Shown: piece after piece, positions 50,484-61,000 of the stretch
Layout of the letters: each line of letters begins with the position of its first letter
How positions within the stretch are numbered: the first letter of the stretch is position 1
Assembly (NCBI GenBank): GCA_019912665.1
Contig: JAIOIE010000018.1
Coordinates: 1-64,000, forward strand
DNA length: 64,000 bases
Direction: 5' to 3'
Source of the DNA: Deltaproteobacteria bacterium
Lineage (GTDB): Bacteria; Desulfobacterota; GWC2-55-46
Notes under the pieces: generated by a model
Databases searched by the model: none
What the model was told of the DNA's origin: nothing
The model's input: the letters and a program-made list of their open reading frames with translations, nothing else
Made by a program: the position numbers and the translations under genes

Positions 50484-53400
50484 TTATTTTAAAGCCACTT
50501 TAAAGAAAAATTTCCTTGGAGTACCATCAGGCTGCTTTACCTTCTTAAGCCAGTCGATGGTGACTATTTGCCCATCCAACATAACTTTTTCCTTGGATAA
50601 TCTCGGTCCTGCGCTCCTATTTTTGCTCGACTTAAGAGGCCAAAGGTTTTGCAATTCATCTTCGCCGCCGACCTGAATCTCGAGCACATGATCGCAGTCC
50701 ATATCTTTACCATCCATATCTTTACCATTCCAGCCATATTTAACGAGTCTATCCCTGAGTTCCTTTCCGCCCTTCGTTTCCTCCTGGGATAATGGGCCAA
50801 CTTCATGACCATCTATCACCCTAAAGTTCCCCATTATGCCAATCTTCTTGATTTCTTGAGGAACCTTCTCATTAGGCGCACCTTCTTCTTTATGGACACC
50901 ATCAGGATTCAATTGCCAAACGAGCTTGCCCACCCCCCTTATCTTTTTTTTGGAAGTTATTCTCCATTTATTACCATCGGGCTGTTTTGCATTGTGATAT
51001 AGGTACAAAGGTGGATACTCATTATAGGCAGGCTTGTGCCAGGGTAAGGAAATCCGGTTGTTCCTCGTGCCGCTTTTGAAGCCCGCAAGTACTATGCCGA
51101 GATATTTCCCGATTTCATTATTGCTATTATCAATATCCTGAAGGAGGCCTGCGACAGCCTTTTTGTCAGACGCATTCTTAGCCTGCCTCAATTTACGAAG
51201 TTTCTCACGAAGAAACTCCGGCTTACTTTTAATTCTATTCAATGCCTTCATCTTCTTGGTATTTCCGGTAATCATCTCGTTACTAAAAGCCTCTTTGATA
51301 AAGTCCTCTAGTCTCTTCGGATTACTGGCGACCATTGGTTCCGCATAGTCTTCCTCGCCCTGGAAATAAAAACAGTGCTTTTCATCGCCTGCGTCGATGG
51401 TAATCTTTTTCTTCCACCACTGGAACAATGATACTGAAGCCTCCTTGACCGAGGAGCCGATTTTTTTAAGCGTATTCCCCAGCCAGCCCACGGCCTTGTC
51501 CATGGCTTTCTCGACCGGCTGACGTATTTTCCTTGCTATGCCAATGACCTTGTCGGGAATGCCATCGAGGCCTGCGAATTTCGCAAGGAAGGCAAGCACC
51601 AGGGTCAATGTCCGCGTTATTGTTTGCTCTACTTTCTGAGCCGCGCTATCTACCTGGCCGGCGGCTATTTCGGAAATGGATTCGATAAAGGAGCCGACAA
51701 CGGCGGCGATTTGGCTGATCTTCTGAACAAAAAAGGAGATTGTGCTATGGATGGACATGATAGCCTGAATCACGGCGCCCGCAGGGCTCAAAATGGCGGC
51801 CAACTTCAAGACAGCCGCCTTTACTATCTCGGACGAGACCATGCTGGTAACTTTAGCGATAAGCTCTCCTTTCAGCTCGCTTAATTCGGCTCTCATCCGC
51901 TCCCACAGGGCTACCGGCCCGTTCTTAATTAACGCGACCAGGATGTCCGCTGTTTTTTCCATGGAGGCAAGCACCGGATCAGGTATCGTCTTCACAAGTT
52001 TGGCGCGGATACTCCGCCATGTCACTCCGAGGACCGATAGCATCAGCTTGAATATCTCCGGCAGGCTAAACGACTTCGGGATATACGCTCCAGCCTCTGC
52101 CAAAGGCCCGGCAAGCCATTTAATCAAAGCGGTTTTCAAGTGCTCAACGATTTTACCCGCGAACCTCTCGAAACCCAATCTGCCGGCCCGCACAAGGTTC
52201 CACGCGAATGTGATCGGATTTTTTAAAATAGTCAGAAAGGCCGCCTGGGTCTTCTTGATATAGGGCCTGACTCCGGGCGCCACGACAGAAAAAAGAATAT
52301 CCAGAAGGCTGAAGACCTGCTTAACTCCCCAGCTGACGAATTCAGTAACGATATTGGCAAACGCACCGGCGATCTTTCCGAAAGCCCCTGAGACGGTAAT
52401 GAGGTCCTGAAAAGTAAGGGCTGCAACCGCGTCAAGGATTTTGCGCGGTATGGCCCGAACGAAGCCCATCAAGCCTGCGAGCGACCCCTGGAACCAGGCC
52501 CATGCCATTGCAACTGCGTTGCCTTTCTTTATATTCTCCCACAAGTCCTCCCGCCCTATAAGCTTCAGGAATCCACCGATCAGGCTTTCGGGATTGCGCG
52601 GCACTGCTTCGCCGGTTATCGGGTCCTCACCTAATACGGCTTTAAGCAGGTCGTAGCCGCGCGTCCCATGCGCCATTGAGGCCAAGGGCTTGAGAATGGC
52701 GTCCTTGACCATCTTCAATATGTCGATTACAACTGAGCTTCCAAATGCGATCAGCCGCGAAATGGGGCCGGTAAAGATAACCTTTGCGCGTTCCCAGACA
52801 CCTCCCAAATCGAGAATATCGCTCCATTTCAGGGTACCGATGAAGCTCCTCAGGCCATGTGTTATCTCGATGCCGATGTTTCCGAATACCGCCATCCTTT
52901 GCTCGACCCAGACGGCGGCCTTATTGATGGCGCCGTGATTATCAAGCGCCTGCGATATTGAGGCCCCGCCGGGGAGGACTTCTATCAAAGCACGTAACAG
53001 GCCGGCGGCATTGCGCTCCGTGCCGCGATTGTTTACCGGGTTAAAGCCCAACAAGAGAGTCAAAAGCCTGAATCCAGGGATATTGAATGCCCATTCGGAA
53101 ACTTTATCCAGGGCGTCCTGCTTCCCCCACCGCTGCACCGCAGGCGCCGACGAGGTAGAAGTCACTTCCGGGCTGCGCTGAACAGCGTGCCCCTGCTGAA
53201 TGGTATGCGTCAGCTCATGCGCCAGAAGCCGCCTGCCTTCGCTTGAGCCGGGCTGGTACTGGTCGCGGGAAAAAAAGATATGGTTTCGATAGGTGAACGC
53301 GCGGGCTCCCAGTCTACTGCTCAATCCGGCGGCATCGGAATCGGTATGGATACGGACACGGCCGAAGTTCGCATTAAAACGCGGCTCCATGTCCTGGCGG

Positions 53401-53834
53401 ACGCCGCTGGAGAGCGGCTGCCCCTCTGAAGTCTTGCTTTGTATTTCAGATTGCGTTCCTGCTGTGACTACAGGCGCATCGCCGCTTCCGGCGCGCTGGA
53501 TGCTTTCGCTGTCGCGAGGGGCTTTTTCCTTCTTCTCCTCTTTCTTTTGCAACCCGTCGCGTGACTGGCGCTCTTGCAGTTCCTCTTTGCTCGATAATGC
53601 CGGGCCGGGCGACCGCATTGCCTTATCAGCCATCCTGTCGGCTTCCTGCTCGAATTTATCGCCCGGCTTATTAACAGCCAGTTTCGGCTGTATTGAGTTC
53701 GCCGGAGTTGGTTTAGGCACTGTTAAAAAATCCCCTGCTCCGGCCTTTTTGAAAAAAGGCAGGTTCGAGGCAGGCGCTGCGGTCGATGTCGTTTTAGAGG
53801 ATTTTTCCGCGCCGGCTTTCATTGCCAACCCCAT
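50484..53834 (-). CDS. DUF4157 protein with C-terminal HNH-nuclease-like domain (probable injected effector)
   Basis: 1116 residues. The disordered N-terminus (1-140) includes the common FEQEADRMADKAM motif. The DUF4157 domain (about 141-215) has FGRVRIHTDSDAAGLSSRLG and the zinc-peptidase-like RLLAHELTHTIQQG (HELTH 206-210). A long helical, partly hydrophobic region (230-850) follows. The C-terminus has CDHVLEIQVGG (His 1049), NLWPL (Asn 1063) and SKNRSAG (Asn 1072), the spacing of an HNH/Endo VII-type nuclease. DUF4157 proteins are strong markers of eCIS loci, several being cargo. The layout is that of a polymorphic toxin. No immunity gene is obvious next to it. The ATG at 53834 or 53822 may be used. 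Confidence 0.85.
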   Translation of the reverse strand: MGLAMKAGAEKSSKTTSTAAPASNLPFFKKAGAGDFLTVPKPTPANSIQPKLAVNKPGDKFEQEADRMADKAMRSPGPALSSKEELQERQSRDGLQKKEEKKEKAPRDSESIQRAGSGDAPVVTAGTQSEIQSKTSEGQPLSSGVRQDMEPRFNANFGRVRIHTDSDAAGLSSRLGARAFTYRNHIFFSRDQYQPGSSEGRRLLAHELTHTIQQGHAVQRSPEVTSTSSAPAVQRWGKQDALDKVSEWAFNIPGFRLLTLLLGFNPVNNRGTERNAAGLLRALIEVLPGGASISQALDNHGAINKAAVWVEQRMAVFGNIGIEITHGLRSFIGTLKWSDILDLGGVWERAKVIFTGPISRLIAFGSSVVIDILKMVKDAILKPLASMAHGTRGYDLLKAVLGEDPITGEAVPRNPESLIGGFLKLIGREDLWENIKKGNAVAMAWAWFQGSLAGLMGFVRAIPRKILDAVAALTFQDLITVSGAFGKIAGAFANIVTEFVSWGVKQVFSLLDILFSVVAPGVRPYIKKTQAAFLTILKNPITFAWNLVRAGRLGFERFAGKIVEHLKTALIKWLAGPLAEAGAYIPKSFSLPEIFKLMLSVLGVTWRSIRAKLVKTIPDPVLASMEKTADILVALIKNGPVALWERMRAELSELKGELIAKVTSMVSSEIVKAAVLKLAAILSPAGAVIQAIMSIHSTISFFVQKISQIAAVVGSFIESISEIAAGQVDSAAQKVEQTITRTLTLVLAFLAKFAGLDGIPDKVIGIARKIRQPVEKAMDKAVGWLGNTLKKIGSSVKEASVSLFQWWKKKITIDAGDEKHCFYFQGEEDYAEPMVASNPKRLEDFIKEAFSNEMITGNTKKMKALNRIKSKPEFLREKLRKLRQAKNASDKKAVAGLLQDIDNSNNEIGKYLGIVLAGFKSGTRNNRISLPWHKPAYNEYPPLYLYHNAKQPDGNKWRITSKKKIRGVGKLVWQLNPDGVHKEEGAPNEKVPQEIKKIGIMGNFRVIDGHEVGPLSQEETKGGKELRDRLVKYGWNGKDMDGKDMDCDHVLEIQVGGEDELQNLWPLKSSKNRSAGPRLSKEKVMLDGQIVTIDWLKKVKQPDGTPRKFFFKVALK

Positions 53835-53852
53835 CCATACAGGCAGAAATTT

Positions 53853-55256
53853 TTATTGCCATTCCACCCATAACATTCTCCTCATCCACGGTAGCCTTAT
53901 CATTGAAATACCCCAGGGCAAGCGGTCAAACAGGATATCGAAGGCTTTGGATTCTACCTGCAGCAGCCATTCTCCATTACGCTCCGATAGCTTTCCTGCG
54001 CGAAGCAAAAAGGTCCCGCGTAAGCCGTCAGGGTTGGTGCTGCGCAATGCATCCCAGTGCCGTATGACTGCCTCAAGCATGGAGGTAGCCTCGTCCATAT
54101 CGCCTGCTGTCAATCCACAGTCAGGCTCTACTGGTGTCTCCAGGGGGATATTGCAGAGTATTTTTGGCAAAACCAATTCATATTCTGGCGCAACCGCCTG
54201 ACCGGTTGCCAGGAAATGCAGCAGGCAGACGGCGCGTTCCGGCTTAAAGAGCTTATCTTCCGATGCAACGCTGAGCGCCGTAAAGAAACGGGGCAAAAAG
54301 GGATGTAGTAAGACCAGACCCGCATTGCCAATAAAGATGCCCTCTGTTGTTTCTGAGTCGCGGGATTCATCCGGGAATAGCTTTCGACCAATGTTCTCGT
54401 TATCGTGGAATGCCGATGGCTCTTCAGTTGAGACCGGCCAGTTGCGCTCCAGCACCTCTTTCAACGCAGAATATCCCGGCGCGTCCGCCGGCGTACTGCC
54501 CCAGGCATCACTTACCAGATCCTTCGGATTCAGGACGACTCCTTTCGATACTGCTTGAAATGCGGCGTCCCATAATCGTTGTTCGAAAAGACGCTTAGGA
54601 AACTGCTCAGTCGAAGTGTTCAGGGCCTGTAAAACCTCATCCATTGTTCTCTTCCAATCTGAAGAAAAAAAAGAGAGCAGTTTTTCCAGAAATACAGTCG
54701 AGAATTGCAGAGTCAGGCGCTTCCTGGCTGAGCAGTCCGCAAACAACTGGATGAGCGATTCATTCCCGGCGAATGGCCCGTTTCCTGATTTCGCCTCATT
54801 CAGCCAAGAGAGGAAAACCTGCTCCAGAATTGCTCCATCAGGGAGATGAAAAGACCATGGAAGTCGTCCGTTTCTCAGAAAATATGCAAACACATCCTTG
54901 ATATGATTTTCTGCGGATTTGTGCAAGCCATTTTGGAAAATTGGTATTCCAGAGGCATCCTCAGCATATGAAAAACGGCAGCCATTTATCGATTCTAATA
55001 TCGCCTTGACTACGAATTCGGACAATTCATATTCCAAACGTCCATGGAACACTGTGCCGGCGTCTATTTCCAGCCGCTCGAGATAGAGGTGCCCCCCCTT
55101 CGGCGGCTCGCAATATGCGAGTGCCCGTTCGATTGCGCTTATCAACCAATCGCATCCTTGCAATCGGCGCCGCAGAGCATAACCCTCGGATTCCGTGCCG
55201 TTGAACATGACATCAAGATATAATGTCCTGATATTATGGCTGGCAGAATCAGGCAT
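53853..55256 (-). CDS. Contractile injection system tape-measure-family protein
   Basis: A 467-residue protein matching the CIS tape measure family by its C-terminal signature: NAGLVLLHPFLPRFFTALSV, then LHFLATGQAVAPEYELVLPK, and the final WLLQVESKAFDILFDRLPWG and SMIRLPWMRRMLWVEW. The N-terminal part has YLERLEIDAGTVF. Such proteins come from bacteroidetal and proteobacterial eCIS clusters. It may not be the actual ruler despite the family name. It lies 18 bases before the DUF4157 gene. Confidence 0.85.
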   Translation of the reverse strand: MPDSASHNIRTLYLDVMFNGTESEGYALRRRLQGCDWLISAIERALAYCEPPKGGHLYLERLEIDAGTVFHGRLEYELSEFVVKAILESINGCRFSYAEDASGIPIFQNGLHKSAENHIKDVFAYFLRNGRLPWSFHLPDGAILEQVFLSWLNEAKSGNGPFAGNESLIQLFADCSARKRLTLQFSTVFLEKLLSFFSSDWKRTMDEVLQALNTSTEQFPKRLFEQRLWDAAFQAVSKGVVLNPKDLVSDAWGSTPADAPGYSALKEVLERNWPVSTEEPSAFHDNENIGRKLFPDESRDSETTEGIFIGNAGLVLLHPFLPRFFTALSVASEDKLFKPERAVCLLHFLATGQAVAPEYELVLPKILCNIPLETPVEPDCGLTAGDMDEATSMLEAVIRHWDALRSTNPDGLRGTFLLRAGKLSERNGEWLLQVESKAFDILFDRLPWGISMIRLPWMRRMLWVEWQ

Positions 55257-55465
55257 ATTAATTATGCAAAAGTCAGTTCAGTTCGTACTTCACGACCACT
55301 CTGCATCCCTTTTCAGTGAATGCAGTCAGCTATATAGCCATCCGCCGAACTGTTTATCGGCTAAACCTAACACCATTTACTTCTATAAAGGCTGGGGCTC
55401 CATTCTGCATTTCCAAAAGTAATGAAATGTCAGTTCGCGAGATGGAGAGAGCTCAGCATAGCCGC

Positions 55466-58018
55466 TTAACTCGGCTTTGCTTCAGGCAAAACATCTCGAT
55501 CAGTCTGAAAATTGGACACGATATACGGCAGAAAGAAATCCGCGATCACCGTGCCCTCCTTCAGTCCGTTTACGGCCGCTTTTATATCGTCATCATCTGT
55601 TACCTTACTGGCAGCAATAGGTGGGAGGGTAATGTCAGATATAGTGGGATATGTCTCCTCAATAATTGCAGCCACTCGTGATTGCAATTCATCGGGATTA
55701 AAATTTCCGAATCTCTCTCTGATCTTTTTGATTATTACTTCTGATAGCACAGCAGACCTGGTTTCCGGCTCACTTGAGTGATTATTCAGTATCCTATGTT
55801 TTGCATTATTTTTGGGAACTGCATTCTTGGAAGAGCTGTGATAAACGATTATAAAAGTACCGCCCAATGGGACGCCAGCCTTGTGCTGAATGCCAGGGTT
55901 TTCCCGAAGAAAAGCGCCAAAAGACATTTTTTTTCTGGTCTCGCTCATTAGTTGGGCGTACTCCGAGCTAAGTGCCTGTACCGTTTCAAGTTTGAAGGAA
56001 GAAAAAATCTCGCTGATATGATCGATCAGGTCCTTCTGCGGCTTGAATTCTTTTCTTTTTTCGAGCGCATTGCCACGGAGAAAACGGATTAATTCGAGCA
56101 TATCCCGATACTTTAAAGCAAAGTCGTTGAAGTCAAGTGAATTCAGACCGTCCGGCAAAGCTTCGGCGACCCTTGTGAAATGATGGATAAGTATTACATG
56201 TACATAATACTTAGGCTCAAGCTTGGGTGTTGTGTCCTTCAGTAACGAGCTATAAGCTTTCTCTAACTTGTCCGTATCGGCAATTTCAGTATAAGGCAGT
56301 GCTTCGAGATAATCCAAATTCTTCTCATACCAGGCGCCAACGGTTCCTTGTCCGTAACGATAAGTCGACGACGACTCGAATAAGGGAAACTTCGCCGTTC
56401 CTGCGGTCAGGCTTGAGTCATTAATCTTAACCTCATACAAAGTCGCTACAACTTTTCGTATTTCGCCCAGCATCCACGTCCGGAGCACGTTATAACGCTC
56501 CTCCAGGTCCTCATACCTGTAGGTCTCATTACCGGAGGGGAGAGCTATGAGCCCGATGGGCAAACGGTAGTCGCTTCTCATGGCGAGCAGCGTGTTGAGC
56601 ACATCTTGATAGTTCTTGCCCAAATGCCCTTCTATGCGCAGGAAATTATAGGATTCAAGATCATAAAGCAACGGGTCTTTCACGAATTCCTCAGTTGACT
56701 GCCCATACTTCCCGGACTGGTAGCTTAGATTCTGACTGCTCCGGCCGCGGCGGGTCCTTTCGGGATTCCAGAGATCATGCAATGGAGGCTTGCCATTTTG
56801 ATTGTAATAGTAAGGAATCGCCCTATCCGCTAACGCCACGTCACCTGATCTGCTTGGTGTAATGCGAATCTGCTTGTCGATTTCGGCAGAAGACGGTGAA
56901 GGCTCCGGCAAAAGGGGAGTATTAGTAAAACTGGCCGTCATCTCAACAAGCCGCCTGAATAGCTGCAAGGCTTCATTTGATTTTTCGGCATATCCGCCGA
57001 TTGCAGGCGACGGTATGAGGTTATTCCTGCAGACGCCTGACTGTTTTGCGTTTTTAGTATCCAGCATGCCGATAGCCAGGTGCCTGCGAAACAGAGCTTC
57101 AGGTGGGGCACAGGCGCATATCAAATCCGACCCCTTCCAGCGGAACTCGTCGTAAGCGCGGATCAAATCATCGAATAGATCGTAGTAATACTGCAGAAAC
57201 CGTACCTGATCGGCAGTCATTGGTCCAGTATCGAAAATGTTGAAGTTCAAATTCGCGAACGGGTTTTTGTCATAGACCTTCTCAAGGAAAGGTTTGAACG
57301 CATTATAGGTATCACGCAGGGTGTCGCAGACGGTCTTAGCAAATTTTTTGAAGCGTAATACGTTCAGGAACGCCGTATAGATAGCGACGGAATCCGGGTC
57401 CTGGGGCAGATCGAAACGCGGCAGGCGTATATCAGGCAGTTTTAGCCTGGCCGCTCGTGCTTTTTCGATCTCAGCATTGATGCTTTCGATAACTGCTTTG
57501 CTTACGAGCAGGCGCCGAAGGACGGTCCTGACCTCAGTCCCTCTATCATCACAACTATTCAAGCTGCAATTACGCCGTTCCTCATTTTTCATCTCGTAAA
57601 ACAGCAGAAGTATTTTATCTTGCAGTAAATCTCCCTTTAACGACGAAGTGTCTGGCACACTCTCAGGAAAAAGCTCATAAATCTGTTCGTTTAATTTTTT
57701 AGCTTTTTCAAAAAGTGAATAATCCTCCTCACCAGGTTGCAGCTCATAAGGACGGCGAGATACCAGACTCACATCATCCGGTTCCATGATGAGGTATCCT
57801 TCCGACGTGATGCCGATACCTCTGGAAAGATGTATTATCCCTTCCCCATTCTCTATTTCACAGCTAATCTCCAGCCCACAGACGATGCCGATACCGATGA
57901 GATTCGCGCGTGTCAGGCGCCCCTGCTCATCAAGGTATGAAAAGAGCTGATTCAAATGCTTATTCGAAAGCACCTGATTGGGCTTGAAAATCGGATAATT
58001 GACCTGTTCAGGTTTCAC
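55466..58018 (-). CDS. Large injection-system-associated protein, unknown
   Basis: 850 residues, no membrane segment. The N-terminus (LSNKHLNQLFSYLDEQGRLT, RANLIGIGIVCGLEISCEIE, HLSRGIGITSEGYLIMEPDD) looks like a beta-rich structural module. The remainder is mostly helical with no motif that I recognise. The start is GTG behind GAGGGGGTG, 11 bases after the neighbouring baseplate-like gene, so it is part of the same operon. Proteins with this opening occur in some CIS clusters. A structural baseplate or adaptor role is inferred from position only. The 209 bases downstream hold no gene. Confidence 0.7.
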   Translation of the reverse strand: MKPEQVNYPIFKPNQVLSNKHLNQLFSYLDEQGRLTRANLIGIGIVCGLEISCEIENGEGIIHLSRGIGITSEGYLIMEPDDVSLVSRRPYELQPGEEDYSLFEKAKKLNEQIYELFPESVPDTSSLKGDLLQDKILLLFYEMKNEERRNCSLNSCDDRGTEVRTVLRRLLVSKAVIESINAEIEKARAARLKLPDIRLPRFDLPQDPDSVAIYTAFLNVLRFKKFAKTVCDTLRDTYNAFKPFLEKVYDKNPFANLNFNIFDTGPMTADQVRFLQYYYDLFDDLIRAYDEFRWKGSDLICACAPPEALFRRHLAIGMLDTKNAKQSGVCRNNLIPSPAIGGYAEKSNEALQLFRRLVEMTASFTNTPLLPEPSPSSAEIDKQIRITPSRSGDVALADRAIPYYYNQNGKPPLHDLWNPERTRRGRSSQNLSYQSGKYGQSTEEFVKDPLLYDLESYNFLRIEGHLGKNYQDVLNTLLAMRSDYRLPIGLIALPSGNETYRYEDLEERYNVLRTWMLGEIRKVVATLYEVKINDSSLTAGTAKFPLFESSSTYRYGQGTVGAWYEKNLDYLEALPYTEIADTDKLEKAYSSLLKDTTPKLEPKYYVHVILIHHFTRVAEALPDGLNSLDFNDFALKYRDMLELIRFLRGNALEKRKEFKPQKDLIDHISEIFSSFKLETVQALSSEYAQLMSETRKKMSFGAFLRENPGIQHKAGVPLGGTFIIVYHSSSKNAVPKNNAKHRILNNHSSEPETRSAVLSEVIIKKIRERFGNFNPDELQSRVAAIIEETYPTISDITLPPIAASKVTDDDDIKAAVNGLKEGTVIADFFLPYIVSNFQTDRDVLPEAKPS

Positions 58019-58029
58019 AAGGCACCCCC

Positions 58030-61000
58030 TCAGCTTCCTAAATTGGTTTTTCCCAGGCGCACCGGGTTCCTGTCATTCCCTTCATCAAAATCGTGGAGCG
58101 TAGCTGCAGGATAGATACTTCTCAATCTGCTCAGCAGGTCCGTAACCACCCAAAGACGGAAAGAAACCACCTTGTAGGCACTGTAGCGGTCATTGAGCAG
58201 CGCTTTAATTAATTCTGCAGTACCGGTCTTGAAGTCCAGATCAGGGCACAGGGTTACCGCAGCGGGCGCAAAATCGGTAAATTCTTCCAAAGCCTTGCCG
58301 GCCCTGATATTTTCTTCCATCCAACTATAGAAAGCCCCTCCATAGCCTTGTAAAATAGCGGCTGCGCACCTGCAAACTGCATCCTTTTGAGCGGGCCCAT
58401 TCTCATGAGGAGCAAGTAGGTTGCTTTTGAGGACTGCCTCGACGCGTTCCTGCAGATTTTCTTCAATCCAGTCGATTTTGGCGTTGGCTTCGAGCCATTT
58501 CATCCATGCATCCTCAAACCGCTCATATAGACATCCGTGCAACGAGATATGCCGGAAATGCCTGACCATTTTTTCAAGGACCCCGGGCCAGATGGTATCT
58601 GAAAATGCACTGCATGGCATATCGGCAAAGCACAATTTCGCGCTAAATTCCGCCTCAAGCGCTTTATAAAGAGCATCGGCGTGAAAATAATCGAGGGTTT
58701 TGCCGTGATACCATTCTCTGAAGACCGAGCTGAATGCTGAATATACATAAGCGGCACAGTCGCAAGCCGCTGCTGTATCGGACGGCATCGCGCCGCCTGT
58801 CCTCTTAGCATACTTGCTCAGGAATTCTGCCAACTCCTCGATGACCGGGTCGCATGGGTTTTCGATAAATCCGTCGTTGCCGATCCAGCATATCCTGGAG
58901 AGAAGGTGCGACGGCGTCTCCTGCCGTATTGTGCGATCGGCAAAATTCCGCATTTCAAGATTTGCGCCGTACGGCTCTGTCCAGCCGGCCATCACGAAAG
59001 TCAGCCGGAATGAATAAGGGTCATCGTCGCGGCATGCGTCGGAAGGGTCCTCCGTTCGCGAAATCAACAGAGCATCTCCGGGGAATTTAGGCCGGAGCAA
59101 AAGGTGCTCCACGACGATGAATTTCAGGTCCGGACAACCCAGGAGCCGGCTGATACGCCTCTGGATACCAGGGACGATTTCCCGTGATATAGGACCTGTA
59201 TAGTTAAACGATTTTCCGCGATCGCGGCTGATTTCCGGACACTCCTTGAGAAACGAGATTTTATGCTGAATCAACTGATCGGGCGCCATCCGCCGACCCT
59301 GCAAATCGTTCAACAAAAAAATGTTCTCGCAGAACTGCTCGCCGAATCGGGCGATGATGTGGTCGAGAAACCGGTTCCGGCGCTCCTGGAATTCTCGCGG
59401 TGTTTCGGCCATAGCCTCTAGCGCGGGCCTATCAAGCCTATCGGCTATCTCGTCATAATCCCTGATTATCCCGTTCAGCTCGCATATGAAATAAGTTCGG
59501 CTTACGTTCTGATTAAGCGAAAACAGGTCCGTTGCATTAGCAAGTTGCGAGAAGGCGTTTGCCAGGAACTGTTCGAATGGCATGAGATACGCCCTCAACT
59601 GCCTGGCCTGCGCCCGGCGTTTATCGGAAGCACTCGAGGGGAGCCCCTCAGGGCCGATACCGTAGGCCGAGGGCAGGCTGTACTGCAGCGGATAATACTC
59701 TTCGACGCAGCGGCATTTGCCTTCAGGGAGAGGCAGGTCTTGTGGGGCGTTTTTTATTTTGGGGCGTTCGGCCTCACCGCGTAGCTGCGTTAATGTATCG
59801 CACGCCTCATCCATTCTGGGCAGGAATGGGAGTCCGTTTTTGTAAAACAGGAACCTCGATGCGTTAAGATTAAACCTGGGCTGATGCACTTCACTTATAT
59901 AGAGAAGCCAAGATGCATTCGCCTTTCCGGCTTCAAAAAAAGGCTTGCCGTCCTCCGTCCAGGCCGGATCGGCTGCACCGCACATGACATTGCCTTCATG
60001 GTCGAACTTGACTAGCTGCATATTATTTACCGCTAACACGCCGTCGATGTCCATCAAACGATTGATTATATCGGAAACGCGAAGCACGGTTCTCAGCGAT
60101 GCCGATTCAAGGTCGGCCGCCCTGATAAATCCGTTTTTAAGCGGCGGCCCGTTGAATATCTCCTCGACCGCCTCGCCAGCCTCCATCAGTTCGCCTAAAG
60201 AATAGAACGGCACTGTCGGGCTGAAATACCGTTCGAGTTCGAACCAGATATGGGCCTGCACCTTTTCGATGTCGGCATCCGGCTTTAGTTCAATATCCGC
60301 ACAAACGCCGACTTCCTCGATGCCTACGACCTTGATCCGGCAATAATCCTCCCCGAGGTTCCGGTGCTCGTGAAGGCATTTACAGGCTTCTTTTATGGCG
60401 CCGGCGGCTGCGTCTTGTTTACTTTTGTAACGGCGGATTACCCCTGCAGGGGTCTTGTCTGCCAGGAAATCAATCAGGCCGGAAACGGTAGTCTTGCTTC
60501 TGATGAAGTCGTCACCGAAAAGACGCAGTGTCGCATTCCAGGCTACGACTTTTTCGTAGCCGGGCTGCTTCTCGATCAGCTCAAAATCCAGATAAAAGAC
60601 GCTACGCCAGTGCTCGCGAAGGTATTTGTCCCGGTCATTTTCCTCCAGCTGCGAATCAGCGAGCAGGTTATATGTTTTAGCAGCTCCAAGACTTGACACC
60701 TTCAGTTCAAACGAATCTTCTTTCTCAACCTGCCATTTGGCAAGTCCTTCCATGCCCCATTCGGGAAACCGAACCTCCATCATAAAAGAGTGCCGGATAC
60801 CATCATCGTCCCAAATGAAAAATCCGAGTTCTATCTTTCTGTCATTCAGGTTCCCGAATTCCGGATCTATTTCGAGCTCCAGCAGTATATCGTACAGGCC
60901 TTGAGGTTGCGCCCTCTCGGGCCAGCAAGTGTTGCGCGCGCATTCATCGCAGAGGACCCATGCATTGCGCACTGAGTCAAGGTCGATGAGCAAACGACGG

